This document shows, in pieces, positions 47,505-57,076 of a stretch of 64,000 nucleotides of DNA (position 1 is the first letter of the stretch; every line of letters begins with the position of its first letter). The DNA comes from Pseudomonas fulva (GTDB lineage Bacteria > Pseudomonadota > Gammaproteobacteria > Pseudomonadales > Pseudomonadaceae): the NCBI RefSeq assembly GCF_023517795.1, contig NZ_CP082928.1:4402001-4466000 (forward strand), read 5' to 3'. Below the pieces are notes generated by a model. That model worked only from the letters and a program-made list of their open reading frames with translations, was not told where the DNA came from and searched no databases. The position numbers and the translations under genes were made by a program.

Positions 47505-49448
47505 TCAGGTTCTGAAGCGGCGAACCAGGCCGTCGAGTTCGCCGGAGAGGGTCTCCAGGCGCTGCGAGTCGCTGCGCGCCGAGTGGGCCAGCTCCTCGAC
47601 CAGCTGGGCATCGGTGTGGATCTGCGCGATATGCCGGTTGATGTCCTCGGCCACCTGGTGCTGCTCTTCCGCAGCGGTGGCGATCTGGCTGTTCTGGTCG
47701 CGGATCTCGTCCACCGAGGCGCGGATCTGCTCGAAGCTGTCACGGGCCTGCTGGATACGCTCCACGCTCTGCCGCGACATGCTCAGGCTGCTCTGCATCT
47801 GCCTGGTCACCTCCTGGGTGCGCTTGGCCAGGCCGCCGAGCAGGCCGTCGATTTCCCCGGTGGAGTCGGCGGTACGTTTGGCCAGCGCGCGCACCTCGTC
47901 GGCGACCACCGCGAAGCCGCGGCCCTGTTCGCCTGCGCGCGCCGCCTCGATGGCCGCGTTGAGGGCCAGCAGGTTGGTCTGCTCGGCGATCGAGCGGATG
48001 GTGTCGAGGATGGCGTTGATGTTCTTGCTGTCCTGTTCCAGCACCTGCATGGCCTGGGCGGATTTGTGCAGGTTTTCGCTGAGCTGGGTGACGCTGCCGG
48101 TGGCGTCGTCGATCTGCAGCTGGCCATCATGCACCTGGCGCTGGCCGGAGTCCGCCGAGCTGGCCGCCTGGCTGCAGGAGCGGGCCACCTCGTTGGCAGT
48201 GGCGACCATCTCGTTGAAGGCGGTGGACACCAGCTCCACCGCTTCGCGCTGGCGCACGGCGGCGTCGTTCATGTCCAGGGCGACCCGGGTGGTGGCGTCG
48301 GAGGCGCCCTGCAGATCCGCCGAGGCGCTGCCGATGCGTTGCACCAGGGTGCGGATGGCCCCCAGGAACTGGTTGAACCAGCGCGCCAGCAGGGCGGTTT
48401 CGTCGTTGCCGCGCACGTCCAGGCTGCGGGTCAGGTCGCCTTCGCCCTGGGCGATGCCTTCCAGGCCGCCGGCCACGCTGCGGATCGGCTTGACGATCAG
48501 GCCGGCGAAGCTGGCGCCGAGGAGCGCGAACACTACCGCCAGCACCGCGGCGATCACGCCGATCTGCCAGGTCAGGCGGGTGGCCTTGGCCATCACTTCG
48601 CTGCGCTCGATCAGGCCGATAAAGCGCCAGCCGAGCTGCTCGGACGACCAGACGTTGGCCATGTAGGTCACGCCGTCGAGTTCGACTTCGGCGAAGCCGC
48701 TGCTCACCCCGGCCAACGCGCGGTAGCCGTCACCCAGCTCATCGAGGCGCTTGAAGTTGTGGGCCGCATCCCGTGGGTCGACCAGCACGTTGCCGTTGCT
48801 TTCCAGCAACATCAGGTAGCCGCTTTCGCCGAGCTCGATCTGCTTGACCAGGTCGGTGAGCTGCTTGAGCGACACGTCCAGGCCAATGGCGCCCACCGGC
48901 TGGCCCTGGGCGTCGTCGAGGCTGTGCACGGTGCCCATCAGCACCACGTCATCGGGCGCCCAGTAGTAGGCCGGGGTGCGCACGATATTGCCGGGCGTGG
49001 CCATGGCAGCCTTGTACCAGGGGCGCTGGCGCGGGTCGTAGCTATTGAGCTTGGGGTCATCGGGCCAGACCAGGTAACCGCCGTCCTGGTGGCCCACCTG
49101 CAGGTAGGCGGTGGTCGGATGGCTGGTCGCGAACTGGTTCAGCCCATGCAGCAGCGCCTGGTTGCTGGCTGGCAGCGGCATCTGCGCGGCATCGGCAGCG
49201 GTGTAGTTCTTCAGGTTCTCGGTGGTGCGCAGCAGATCGCTCTTGGCCAGGTATTCGACGTTCTGGGCGATGGCGTCGAAGAACTGGTTCATCGCATTGT
49301 CGATCTGGCGAATCTCCCGGCTGCTGCTGTCGAGAAAGTCGTCCCGGGCCTGCTCGCGCAGGTTGATGACGACCACCATGGCGACCAGCACCACGGGCAC
49401 GGAGGCGATGGCCGCAAAGCCCCAGGTAAGTTTTTGTTTGATGTTCAC
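47505..49448 (-). CDS. dCache-type methyl-accepting chemotaxis protein (upstream tandem copy)
   Basis: 647 residues, the same length as its neighbour. It has TM1, a dCache sensor ([13 protein letters not shown], then [11 protein letters not shown] and GLDVSL), TM2, HAMP and the standard [20 protein letters not shown] tip. The sensor differs from the neighbour mainly in 60-160 (e.g. [18 protein letters not shown]), so ligands may differ. The GTG at 49448 is preceded by CAGGAACCACCC; the TTG 7 codons upstream is less likely. It precedes the other receptor by 193 bases on the same strand, so both may share a promoter. Confidence 0.9.
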   Translation of the reverse strand: MNIKQKLTWGFAAIASVPVVLVAMVVVINLREQARDDFLDSSSREIRQIDNAMNQFFDAIAQNVEYLAKSDLLRTTENLKNYTAADAAQMPLPASNQALLHGLNQFATSHPTTAYLQVGHQDGGYLVWPDDPKLNSYDPRQRPWYKAAMATPGNIVRTPAYYWAPDDVVLMGTVHSLDDAQGQPVGAIGLDVSLKQLTDLVKQIELGESGYLMLLESNGNVLVDPRDAAHNFKRLDELGDGYRALAGVSSGFAEVELDGVTYMANVWSSEQLGWRFIGLIERSEVMAKATRLTWQIGVIAAVLAVVFALLGASFAGLIVKPIRSVAGGLEGIAQGEGDLTRSLDVRGNDETALLARWFNQFLGAIRTLVQRIGSASADLQGASDATTRVALDMNDAAVRQREAVELVSTAFNEMVATANEVARSCSQAASSADSGQRQVHDGQLQIDDATGSVTQLSENLHKSAQAMQVLEQDSKNINAILDTIRSIAEQTNLLALNAAIEAARAGEQGRGFAVVADEVRALAKRTADSTGEIDGLLGGLAKRTQEVTRQMQSSLSMSRQSVERIQQARDSFEQIRASVDEIRDQNSQIATAAEEQHQVAEDINRHIAQIHTDAQLVEELAHSARSDSQRLETLSGELDGLVRRFRT

Positions 49449-49792
49449 GGGTGGTTCCTGCTCGGGCAAGGGATGTTGTTATTGAGGCGAGGGCAGTAGG
49501 GGCGGTGGATGCTGGCTCGGGGCCACTTCCATCAACGGGTCGAGCGTACCTTAATGGTATGTGGTATGCCAAATGCGTAGGTGGAACGAGGTTACTCCCA
49601 AGTGCCGAGGTCCGGGTTGGCCGCTGTACCAGCCTTGTACGGGCTGGCCTTGTGCCTTGGTCGAGCTGTATGCAGGCCTGGCCATCGGCGTTCTGCTTTC
49701 AGCGCTCGATGGGCAAGCGCAGAACGGGCCATACGCCGGGGTTGGAGATCGGGCTCCTGGGGCTGTGTGCGGGTGTAGAAACGCGGCAGTTC
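49449..49792. other. Intergenic region between chemoreceptor and metal permease
   Basis: 344 bases without a supported gene. It contains the chemoreceptor promoter and the 3' trailer of the metal ABC operon. A near-repeat GGTATGTGGTATGCC near 49554-49570 is the only notable pattern. Confidence 0.45.
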
Positions 49793-50629
49793 CTACAGCT
49801 GCGCGGCGCTCCTGCGCTCGCGTGCGCTGGCGTAAACGAACACCGCCACGAACAGGACGCTGAGCAGTACCACGATGGTTGGCCCCGGTGCGCTGTCGAT
49901 AAAGAAGCTCAGGTACACGCCACTCACCGCCGCGCCGACGGCGATGGCCACCGCGGTGAGGAGCATGGCGCCCATGGTGCGGGTGAGCAGGAAGGCGATG
50001 GCGCCGGGGGCGATCAGCAGGGCCACGGTGAGCACGATGCCGATGGCCTTGAGGGCACCGACGATGGTCAGCGACATCACCGCCAGCAGGCCGTAGTGCA
50101 GCAGGCCCACCGGCAGGCCGACGGTGCGCGCCTGCACCGGATCGAAGGCGTGCAGGAGCAGGTCGCGCCATTTCAGGCCGATGAAGGCGCTGACCGCCAG
50201 GGCGATCAGGCCGCTCTCCAGCAGATCGGCCCAGCCGATGCCGAGCATGTCGCCGAACAGGATATGGTCCAGGTGCACGTCACTGTGGATCTGCGTGTAG
50301 AGCAGCAGGCCCAGGCCGAACATGCCGGAGAACACCACCCCCATCAGGGTGTCCTGCTTGATCCGGCTGTTCTCCTTGAGATACCCCGCGGCGATGGCAC
50401 ACAGCATGCCGGCCACGAAGGCGCCGAGGGAGTAGGGCAGGCCGACGATATAAGCGACCACGACGCCGGGAAACACGGCGTGGGCAGTGGCGTCGCCCAT
50501 CAGCGCCCAGCCCTTGAGCACCAGAAAGCACGACAGCAGGGCGGCGGGAATCGCCACTAGCACGGCGATCAGCAGGGCGTACTGCATGAAGTCGATTTGC
50601 AGCGGCTGCAGCAGCATCTCCATGCTCAT
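49793..50629 (-). CDS. Metal ABC transporter permease (second, MntD/SitD-like)
   Basis: 278 residues with about eight transmembrane helices of the ABC-3 metal permease family: LSCFLVLKGWALMGDATAHAVFPGVVVAYIVG and GLPVGLLHYGLLAVMSLTIVGALKAIG. It pairs with the other permease to form the channel. The ATG at 50629 overlaps the upstream stop (ATGA); a second ATG at 50623 has a better-spaced GGAG. Last gene of the operon. Confidence 0.9.
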   Translation of the reverse strand: MSMEMLLQPLQIDFMQYALLIAVLVAIPAALLSCFLVLKGWALMGDATAHAVFPGVVVAYIVGLPYSLGAFVAGMLCAIAAGYLKENSRIKQDTLMGVVFSGMFGLGLLLYTQIHSDVHLDHILFGDMLGIGWADLLESGLIALAVSAFIGLKWRDLLLHAFDPVQARTVGLPVGLLHYGLLAVMSLTIVGALKAIGIVLTVALLIAPGAIAFLLTRTMGAMLLTAVAIAVGAAVSGVYLSFFIDSAPGPTIVVLLSVLFVAVFVYASARERRSAAQL

Positions 50630-51480
50630 GTCTCCAGCCGGGCTTGGGCGGCGCGGCGGCGCGCCGCCAGCAGGCCATGTTTGGGCGCGAAGCAGAAAGC
50701 CAGCAGGAACACGCCGGTCTGCAGCACGATGATGATCGCCCCGGTGGCGCCATCGAGAAAGTAGCTGGCGTAGGCGCCGATAAAGCTGGACAGCCCGCCG
50801 ATGCACGCGGCGATCAGCAGCAGGCGTTCGAAGCGATCACTGAGCAGGTAGGCGGTGGCGCCGGGGGTGACGACCATGGCAATGACCAGGAAGGCGCCCA
50901 CCGTCTGCATGGCCGCCACGGTGCAGGCCGACAGCAGGATGAAGAAGATCGCCTTCAGTCGCGTCGGGCTCAGGCCGATGGAGCGCGCGTGGTGCTCGTC
51001 GAAGAACACCACCATCAGGTCCTTCCAGCGCAGCGCCAGCACGGCCAGGGTGATGCCGGCAATCAGCAGCAGTTGCAGGGTATCGCCCGGGGTGATGGCC
51101 AGGATGTTGCCGAGCACGATGGTCTGGATGTTCACCGAGGTGGGCGACAGCGAGACCATGAACAGCCCGAGGCCGAAGAACGACGAGAAGATCAGGCCGA
51201 TGATCACGTCTTCCTTGAGCTTGCTGCGCTGGTTGAGAAACAGCATGGCGCCGGCCGCCAAGGTGCCGGCTCCGAATGCGCCGAGGGCGAACGGCAGGCC
51301 GAGCATGTAGGCACCGGCGACGCCCGGCACGATGGAGTGGGCCAGGGCGTCGCCGATCAGCGACCAGCCCTTGAGCATCAGGTACACCGAGAGCAGCGCG
51401 CAGACCACGCCGACCAGGGTCGAGACCCACATGGCATTGACCATGTAGCCGTAGGAAAAGGGTTCGAGCAGGCTGGACAC
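50626..51480 (-). CDS. Metal ABC transporter permease (first, MntC/SitC-like)
   Basis: 284 residues, eight or so helices: VYLMLKGWSLIGDALAHSIVPGVAGAYMLG and the long MQTVGAFLVIAMVVTPGATAYLL segment, typical of ABC-3 permeases. It starts at GTG 51480, with AAGGA 7 bases upstream, overlapping the ATPase stop by one base, so translation is coupled. The basic C-terminus (AARRRAAQARLET) faces the cytoplasm. Confidence 0.92.
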   Translation of the reverse strand: MSSLLEPFSYGYMVNAMWVSTLVGVVCALLSVYLMLKGWSLIGDALAHSIVPGVAGAYMLGLPFALGAFGAGTLAAGAMLFLNQRSKLKEDVIIGLIFSSFFGLGLFMVSLSPTSVNIQTIVLGNILAITPGDTLQLLLIAGITLAVLALRWKDLMVVFFDEHHARSIGLSPTRLKAIFFILLSACTVAAMQTVGAFLVIAMVVTPGATAYLLSDRFERLLLIAACIGGLSSFIGAYASYFLDGATGAIIIVLQTGVFLLAFCFAPKHGLLAARRRAAQARLET

Positions 51481-52361
51481 TATTGATCCTTGTCGTCGAC
51501 GCGGCCGCGAATGGTCGACTTGCCGTCGTACAGCACCAGCGGGCGTTCGTCGTCGGTAATGATGCCGATCAGCGGCGAGCTGCGCTGGCCTTCGCCGGGC
51601 AGCTCGAAGTGGCGCAGCACGCCGCCGAAGGTGCGCTCCAGGTTCTCGCGGGTGAACACCAGCTGGGTCGGCCCGTAGGCGAGCACGGTGCGCGCCAGCA
51701 GCACGGTGCGGTCGCAGAATTCCGGCACGCTGCCCAGGTTGTGAGTAGAGACCAGCATCACCCGGCCCTCGTCGCGCAGCTCGCCGAGCAGCCGCACGAT
51801 GGCGTCCTCGGTCTTCACGTCGACGCCGGTGAACGGCTCGTCGAGCAGGATCACCCGCGAATCCTGGGCCAGGGCGCGGGCCAGGAACACGCGCTTCTTC
51901 TGGCCGCCGGACAGCTCGCCGATCTGCCGTGTGCGCAGCTCGCCCATGCCGACCCTGGCCAGGGCGGCATCGACCGCCTCGCGGTCGGCGGCCTTGGGCC
52001 GGCGCAGCAGGCCCATATGCCCGTAGCGGCCCATCAGCACCACATCCTCGACCAGCACCGGGAAGTTCCAGTCGACGTCCTCGCTCTGCGGCACGTAGGC
52101 GATCAGGTTGCGTTTCAGCGCCTCGCGTACCGGCATGCCCAGTACGCTGATTTCGCCCTGGGCCAGCTTGACGAAGCCCATGATGGCCTTGAACAGGGTC
52201 GATTTGCCGCTGCCGTTGACGCCTACCAGGGCGGTGATGCTGCCGCCGGGGCTGCCGAAACTGGCGTCGCGCAGGGCCGTATGGCCGTTGCGGTAGGTGA
52301 CGCTGATGCCGTCGACGCGGATGCCGTTCAGGCTGTCCTCTTCGTGCAGAGCGTTTGGCAT
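51480..52361 (-). CDS. Metal ABC transporter ATP-binding protein
   Basis: 293 residues. Walker [10 protein letters not shown], signature LSGGQKKR and Walker B VILLDEPF are intact, with the D-loop following. The [14 protein letters not shown] segment is typical of Mn/Zn/Fe importers. A ~40-residue C-terminal extension (about 250-293, [29 protein letters not shown]) is unusual for the family and may be regulatory. It overlaps the binding protein's stop by one base and the permease's start by one base. Confidence 0.93.
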   Translation of the reverse strand: MPNALHEEDSLNGIRVDGISVTYRNGHTALRDASFGSPGGSITALVGVNGSGKSTLFKAIMGFVKLAQGEISVLGMPVREALKRNLIAYVPQSEDVDWNFPVLVEDVVLMGRYGHMGLLRRPKAADREAVDAALARVGMGELRTRQIGELSGGQKKRVFLARALAQDSRVILLDEPFTGVDVKTEDAIVRLLGELRDEGRVMLVSTHNLGSVPEFCDRTVLLARTVLAYGPTQLVFTRENLERTFGGVLRHFELPGEGQRSSPLIGIITDDERPLVLYDGKSTIRGRVDDKDQ

Positions 52362-53257
52362 CAGTCGGCCAGCCCGTCAGCGATGGTCTGCGAGGTGACG
52401 CGCAGCAGATCGAGGTAGGTCGGCACCGGGCCGCTCGGCTCGCTGAGCGAGTCCACATACAGCACGCCGCCGTATTTGGCGCCGGTTTCCCGGGCCACCT
52501 GCTGGGCCGGCGAGGCGGAGATGGTGCTTTCGCTGAATACTGCGGGAATCCGCTTGGCGCGCACCGCGTCGATCACCTTGCGCACCTGCTGGGGCGTGCC
52601 CTGCTGGTCGGCGTTGATCGGCCACAGGTACAGCTCCTTGAGGCCGAAGTCGCGGGCCAGGTAGCTGAACGCCCCTTCGCTGGACACCAGCCAGCGGCGC
52701 TGTTCGGGAATCGTCTGCAGACGCTCGCGGATCGGCCCCACGGTGGATTTGATCAGCGCCTTGTAGGCCTCGGCGTTGCGCTTGTAGGTGGCGGCGTTGG
52801 CCGGGTCGTGCTGGGCCAGGGCATCGCGGATATTGTCGATGTAGATCATCGCGGCATCCGGCGACATCCAGGCATGGGGGTTGGGCTTGCCGCTGTAGGG
52901 CCCCTCGGCGATGCCGATCGGCTCGACGCCTTCGCTGAGGGTCACCGCGGGTACGCCCTGCAGGCGCTGCAGGAAGCGCTCGAACCATAGCTCCAGGTTC
53001 ATGCCGTTACGCAGGATCAGCTGCGCATCGCGGGCCTTGAGGATGTCGCCCGGGGTGGGCTGGTAGTTGTGGATCTCGGCGCCGGGCTTGGTGATCGACT
53101 CGACCTCGGCGGCGTCACCCGCCACCTGGCGAGCCATGTCGGCAAGCACCGTGAAGGTGGTCACCACCTTGAATTTGCCTTCGGCGACAGCCAATTGCGG
53201 CAGCAGGGCTACCAGAAGGGCGGCGAGCAGGGTGCGCAAGCGGATCCGATCGAACAT
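52361..53257 (-). CDS. Metal-binding periplasmic protein of the Mn/Fe/Zn ABC importer
   Basis: 298 residues with a signal peptide ([16 protein letters not shown]). The metal site of the PsaA/SitA/MntA class is complete: H63 ([11 protein letters not shown]), H128 (NPHAWMSPD), E194 (SSEGAFSY) and D269 ([10 protein letters not shown]). The H-H-E-D set suits Mn2+ or Fe2+; zinc binders usually carry a histidine-rich loop, absent here. A GAGGATAGAG site precedes the ATG at 53257. It is the first gene of the four-gene operon and lies downstream of a Fur-like palindrome. Confidence 0.93.
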   Translation of the reverse strand: MFDRIRLRTLLAALLVALLPQLAVAEGKFKVVTTFTVLADMARQVAGDAAEVESITKPGAEIHNYQPTPGDILKARDAQLILRNGMNLELWFERFLQRLQGVPAVTLSEGVEPIGIAEGPYSGKPNPHAWMSPDAAMIYIDNIRDALAQHDPANAATYKRNAEAYKALIKSTVGPIRERLQTIPEQRRWLVSSEGAFSYLARDFGLKELYLWPINADQQGTPQQVRKVIDAVRAKRIPAVFSESTISASPAQQVARETGAKYGGVLYVDSLSEPSGPVPTYLDLLRVTSQTIADGLAD

Positions 53258-53338
53258 CTCTATCCTCGTATGGCTTGACCAGTCATGGCGTCGGGCGGGT
53301 GGCCCGGACAGGGTTGCCACTCTAGCGACAAAACGACG

Positions 53339-53361
53339 CTAATGAAAACTATTGTCATTAG
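53339..53361 (-). promoter_or_regulatory. Fur-box-like palindrome upstream of the metal importer
   Basis: A 23-base interval with 7-base half-sites CTAATGA and TCATTAG flanking AAACTATTG. The inner AATGAAAACTATTGTCATT resembles Pseudomonas Fur boxes. It lies about 82 bases before the start of the metal-binding protein and so could repress the operon when iron is plentiful. Zur or MntR binding is an alternative. Confidence 0.7.
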
Positions 53362-53497
53362 AGATTTATTTGTGTTGCCCACAGGCGCCGGCTCAGTCAG
53401 CGGCGCGCTTCAGCGTAGCCGGGTGAATCAGTGCATGTGAGCAGCCGCGCGCCTGGCAGGTTCAGACAACCGCGGCGCAGCGCTTGCCCTGAATGCA

Positions 53498-53520
53498 GAC
53501 CCCGCGTCAGGCGCGGGGTC
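53498..53520 (-). terminator. Hairpin after the polyamine-binding-protein gene
   Basis: 9-bp stem GACCCCGCG/CGCGGGGTC with a 5-base loop, 19 bases past the stop on the minus strand. No U tract, so moderate confidence. Confidence 0.6.
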
Positions 53521-53538
53521 GTCGGGGAGGGAAGTGGT

Positions 53539-54639
53539 TCAGCTGCCGCTCTTGATCCTGGTCCAGGCGCGGGTACGGATGCGTTCGATCTTCTGTGGCA
53601 GCGGTTCGACGCTGTACAGCGTCTGCTGCGCTTCGGGCGTCGGCGTCAGGTCGGTGTTCGCGCTGATCGCCTTGTCCACCAGGGGCATGGAGTCCTTGTT
53701 CGGGTTGGGGTAACCGAGGAAGTCGCTGATCGGCGCGATCACCTTGGGGTCGAGCAGGTTGTTGAGGAACTCGTGGGCTTCCTCGACGTTCCTGGCGCTC
53801 TTGGGAATGGCGAAGGTGTCGAACCAGATCGGCGCGCCTTCCTTGGGCAGACGCCACTCGACCTTGACGCCGTTACCGGCTTCCTTGGCGCGGTTGGCGA
53901 ACTGGTAGAAGCTGCCCGAATAGCCGATGGCCACGCAGATGTCGCCGTTGGCGATATCGGTCATGTACTTGGCCGAGTGGAAGTAGGTCACGTAGGGGCG
54001 CACCTTCATCAACAGCTCGGTGGCCTTCTCGTAGTCGTCCGGGTTGGTGCTGTTCGGCGGCAGGCCGAGGTAATGCAGGGCGATGGGCAGGATCTCGTTG
54101 GGCGCATCGAGCATGGTCACGCCGCACTGCTTGAGCTTTTCCATGTTCTCGGGCTTGAACACCAGGTCCCAGCTGTCCACGGGCGCGTTCTCGCCAAGCG
54201 CGGCCTTGACCTTGTCGGGGTTGTAGCCGATCAGCACGGTGCCGTACATGTAGGGCATGCCGTACTGGTTGCCGGGGTCGTTGGTCTCCAGCAGCTTGAG
54301 CAGCGCCGGGTCGAGGTGCCGCCAGTTGGGCAGCTTGCTCTTGTCAAGCTTCTGGAACACGCCGGCCTTGATCTGGGTGTCGAGGAACATGTTGGACGGC
54401 ACCACCAGGTCGTAGCCCGAGTTGCCGGTGAGCAGTTTGGCTTCCAGCGCCTCGTTGGTCTCGAAGGTGTCCCAGGTCAGCTTGATGCCGCTGTGCTGCT
54501 GAAAGTCCTTGAGGGTCTGCGGCAGCATGTAGTCGGCCCAGTTGTAGACGCGCAGTTCCCGTGCCTCGGCCATGGCGCTGCCGGCCAGCAGCGCAACGCC
54601 GCAGAACGTGGCGCCGAACAGACGGTGGAGATTTTTCAT
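53539..54639 (-). CDS. Polyamine ABC transporter substrate-binding protein (PotF/SpuE type)
   Basis: 366 residues with a signal peptide (MKNLHRLFGATFCGVALLAG). YNWADYMLPQTLKDFQQHSG, LLTGNSGYDLVVPSNMFLDTQI and the later GDICVAIGYSGSFYQFANR are classic for PotF/SpuD/SpuE-type proteins that capture putrescine or spermidine in the periplasm. No permease genes adjoin it, so it may serve a permease elsewhere. It is followed in the same direction as, and 45 bases after, the acetylpolyamine amidohydrolase gene. Confidence 0.92.
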   Translation of the reverse strand: MKNLHRLFGATFCGVALLAGSAMAEARELRVYNWADYMLPQTLKDFQQHSGIKLTWDTFETNEALEAKLLTGNSGYDLVVPSNMFLDTQIKAGVFQKLDKSKLPNWRHLDPALLKLLETNDPGNQYGMPYMYGTVLIGYNPDKVKAALGENAPVDSWDLVFKPENMEKLKQCGVTMLDAPNEILPIALHYLGLPPNSTNPDDYEKATELLMKVRPYVTYFHSAKYMTDIANGDICVAIGYSGSFYQFANRAKEAGNGVKVEWRLPKEGAPIWFDTFAIPKSARNVEEAHEFLNNLLDPKVIAPISDFLGYPNPNKDSMPLVDKAISANTDLTPTPEAQQTLYSVEPLPQKIERIRTRAWTRIKSGS

Positions 54640-54684
54640 GGTTATGTGCTCCGTTGCATGCAGGGTTGTCGGCAGCTTTTGGGG

Positions 54685-55713
54685 TCAGGCGCCCTCGAAA
54701 CCTTCCAGTACGTTCACCGCGTTGACGCCGATCTCCTCCACCGCATAACCGCCCTCCATCACGAACAGGGTGGGTTTGCCGAGGCGCGCGATGCGCTCGC
54801 CCATGCGCAGGTAGTCGGGGCTGTCGAGCTTGAACTGGGAAATCGGGTCTTCCTTGAAGGTGTCAACGCCCAGCGACACCACGATCACCTCGGGTGCGTA
54901 CTCGGCGATCCGCGCGCAGGCCTCTTCCAGGGCGGCGCTCCAGCGATCCCAGCCACTGCCGGCGGCCAGCGGCAGGTTGAGGTTGAAGCCCTGGCCGGCA
55001 CCTTCGCCGACCTCGTCGTGGTAACCGAGGAAGAACGGAAACTCGAAGGACGGGTCGCCATGGATCGAGGCCACCAGCACATCGCTGCGTGCGTAGAAGA
55101 TCGACTGGGTGCCATTGCCGTGGTGGTAGTCCACGTCGAGAATCGCCACCCGCTTGCAGCCCCCGTCGAGAAACGCCTGGGTGGCGATGGCCGCGTTGTT
55201 CAGGTAGCAGTAGCCGCCCATCAGGTCGCCGGCGGCATGATGGCCTGGCGGGCGGCACAGGGCGAAGGCGCTGCTGGCACCGTCGCTGATCAGCGCCTGG
55301 CCGGTGAGGGCGACTTGGGCAGAACTCCAGGCCGCCTGCCAGGTGCCGGCAGTGATCGGCGCGCCGCCGTCGAAGCTGTAGTAACCCAGCTGGCCGAGCA
55401 GGGTGTCCGGCAGCACGCTGCGCAAGGTGCGTGCCGGCCAGGTGAAGGGCAGGATGTCGCCGTCGCGGCCCATGGCCGTCCAGCGCGCCCAGGCCCCCTC
55501 GAAGAAGCGCAGGTAATCGGCATCATGGATGCGTTCGATCGGCGCGCGGCCGAAGTCGCGCGGCGCGAGCACCTCACCGAGGCCTTGCTGGCGCACGCGC
55601 GCCAGCACATGGTCGGCCCGCGACGGCATCTCGAAACAGGGTTTGAGCTCCCCGTCGATGATTTCACAGCGACCGTGGTGCAGGTGATGGTCATCGCTAT
55701 AGATCGTGCGCAT
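54685..55713 (-). CDS. aphA: Acetylpolyamine amidohydrolase (class II HDAC fold)
   Basis: 342 residues. The HDAC-type active site is complete: H158-H159 (RPPGHHAAGD), the zinc-binding DVDYHHGNGTQ (D195, H197) and the later GVDTFKEDP with a third aspartate. The family deacetylates acetylputrescine and acetylcadaverine for use as carbon and nitrogen. In P. aeruginosa the gene order amidohydrolase next to a polyamine-binding protein is the same, which supports the call. The ATG at 55713 has a GGAGGG site. Confidence 0.93.
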   Translation of the reverse strand: MRTIYSDDHHLHHGRCEIIDGELKPCFEMPSRADHVLARVRQQGLGEVLAPRDFGRAPIERIHDADYLRFFEGAWARWTAMGRDGDILPFTWPARTLRSVLPDTLLGQLGYYSFDGGAPITAGTWQAAWSSAQVALTGQALISDGASSAFALCRPPGHHAAGDLMGGYCYLNNAAIATQAFLDGGCKRVAILDVDYHHGNGTQSIFYARSDVLVASIHGDPSFEFPFFLGYHDEVGEGAGQGFNLNLPLAAGSGWDRWSAALEEACARIAEYAPEVIVVSLGVDTFKEDPISQFKLDSPDYLRMGERIARLGKPTLFVMEGGYAVEEIGVNAVNVLEGFEGA

Positions 55714-55876
55714 GCTTGGCCCTCCGCTTGTGGTAGCTGCATTCTTGGTCGCTCTCGGGCGGCAGGGAAATGAGCGGAGCGGCCAAAAAGGGATAGATGT
55801 GGCCACCAGATGGTGCTCCGCCGAACCGCATCGGTGCGCCTGGCCGACAGGCTGACGGCGACTTCGAGCGCCGCCG

Positions 55877-56881
55877 TCAAGCCAGGGCGGGGCGCCGATA
55901 GCGGCTTGGCGAGGTGCCGCTCCAGCGCTGGAAGGCGTGGCGAAAACTGGCCGTCTCGCTGTAGCCCAGGGCTTCGGCGATGCGCGCGATGGGCAGGCGC
56001 TCCTCGCCGAGCAGGCGCCGCGCCTGCTCGAAGCGCAGCTCGTCGAGCAGGCTCTGGTAGCTGGTGCCCACTTCCTGCAACTGACGGCGCAGGGTGCGCG
56101 AGGAACAGCGCAGCTGGCGCGCCAGGCCATCGAGCCCCGGCGACTCGGGCAATTGACTGGCGAGCAACTGGCGCACGCGGCTGATCAGCGCCTGGTGGGA
56201 GAGGAACTCACGGTTCAACTGGTGGCAGCGTTGCAGGGTGTCGCGGTGGGTCACCGGATCGGCCAGGGGCAGGCGCCGGTCCAGCCACTGGCTGTCGAAA
56301 ACGATCACGTTGTCGGCGGCATTGAATTGCACCGGGCAGTCGAAATCCCGGCGGTACTGGCGCTGGTAGCGGGGCGCCTTGTGGGTGAAACGAGCCCTCG
56401 CCAGTGGCAAGGGGCGGCCGAGCAGGTCGTCGCAGATCAGCTTCAGGGAGGCCAGGCAGAACTCGGTATTGAAGGTGGACAGTTCTGCGGCGTCGCGGTA
56501 ATCGCGGGCTTCGATCCATGCCTGCGCACCATCGCGGCGCAGCTGCAGCGTGAACAGGGTGCCCAGCAAGGCGGGAAAGCTGAACGCCACCTCCAGCGCC
56601 TCACCCAGGCTCGCTGCCGACAGCAGGCTGAAACCCAGCAGCCCGTAGGACGACACATGCATGCGCCGGCCCAGCAGCAGGCCGAGATCCTGGCAGCGGG
56701 CCGTGGCGTTGCGAAAGACCTGGCGTTCCTGGGCAATGCTGATGCGCATCTCCGGGCGCTGCAGGTCGGCCGGGGCGATGCCGCTACCGGCCAGCAGTTC
56801 GTCGATGCAGGTGCCGTCCTGGCAGAGCGTATCCAGGGCCAGCACCACGGCATGAAGGGTGGTCAGGTGGGAGTGCTGCAT
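55877..56881 (-). CDS. AraC-family transcriptional regulator
   Basis: 334 residues. An N-terminal OruR/ArgR-type ligand domain (about 1-200) with LLLGRRMHVSSYGLLGFSLLSAASLGEAL, then two helix-turn-helix motifs in the C-terminal AraC domain (LARQLRCSSRTLRRQLQE and IARIAEALGYSETASFRHAF, then GTSPSRYRR). It lies 163 bases upstream of aphA on the same strand and probably activates the polyamine genes; effector unknown. Confidence 0.9.
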   Translation of the reverse strand: MQHSHLTTLHAVVLALDTLCQDGTCIDELLAGSGIAPADLQRPEMRISIAQERQVFRNATARCQDLGLLLGRRMHVSSYGLLGFSLLSAASLGEALEVAFSFPALLGTLFTLQLRRDGAQAWIEARDYRDAAELSTFNTEFCLASLKLICDDLLGRPLPLARARFTHKAPRYQRQYRRDFDCPVQFNAADNVIVFDSQWLDRRLPLADPVTHRDTLQRCHQLNREFLSHQALISRVRQLLASQLPESPGLDGLARQLRCSSRTLRRQLQEVGTSYQSLLDELRFEQARRLLGEERLPIARIAEALGYSETASFRHAFQRWSGTSPSRYRRPALA

Positions 56882-57076
56882 GGGGGCACGCCTTCTCGCA
56901 ACGGGTCCCAGAGTCAGGCAATAAGCATGCCCGTGCCCGGCGTCGCCCGCGCTGGCGTTTCGCTGGGCAACGCGGCGCGCGGATGTAGGAGAAGGTAACG
57001 CCGGGTCAGCCTGTAACCGCTGTCGAGCGCAACCGTACCCAGGGCACTTGCCGGCTGTCGCTGCGCTCGACCCCGG

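Noticed and set aside
47312..47743. An in-frame upstream extension of the downstream dCache receptor
   Set aside because: Much of it reads the tail of the other receptor's gene in the wrong frame, and the GTG at 47311 has a good ribosome site.
53431..55773. A 780-codon open frame on the plus strand
   Set aside because: It runs antisense over the polyamine-binding-protein and aphA genes, is rich in Gly, Val, His and Gln in the pattern of high-GC shadows, and has no family resemblance.
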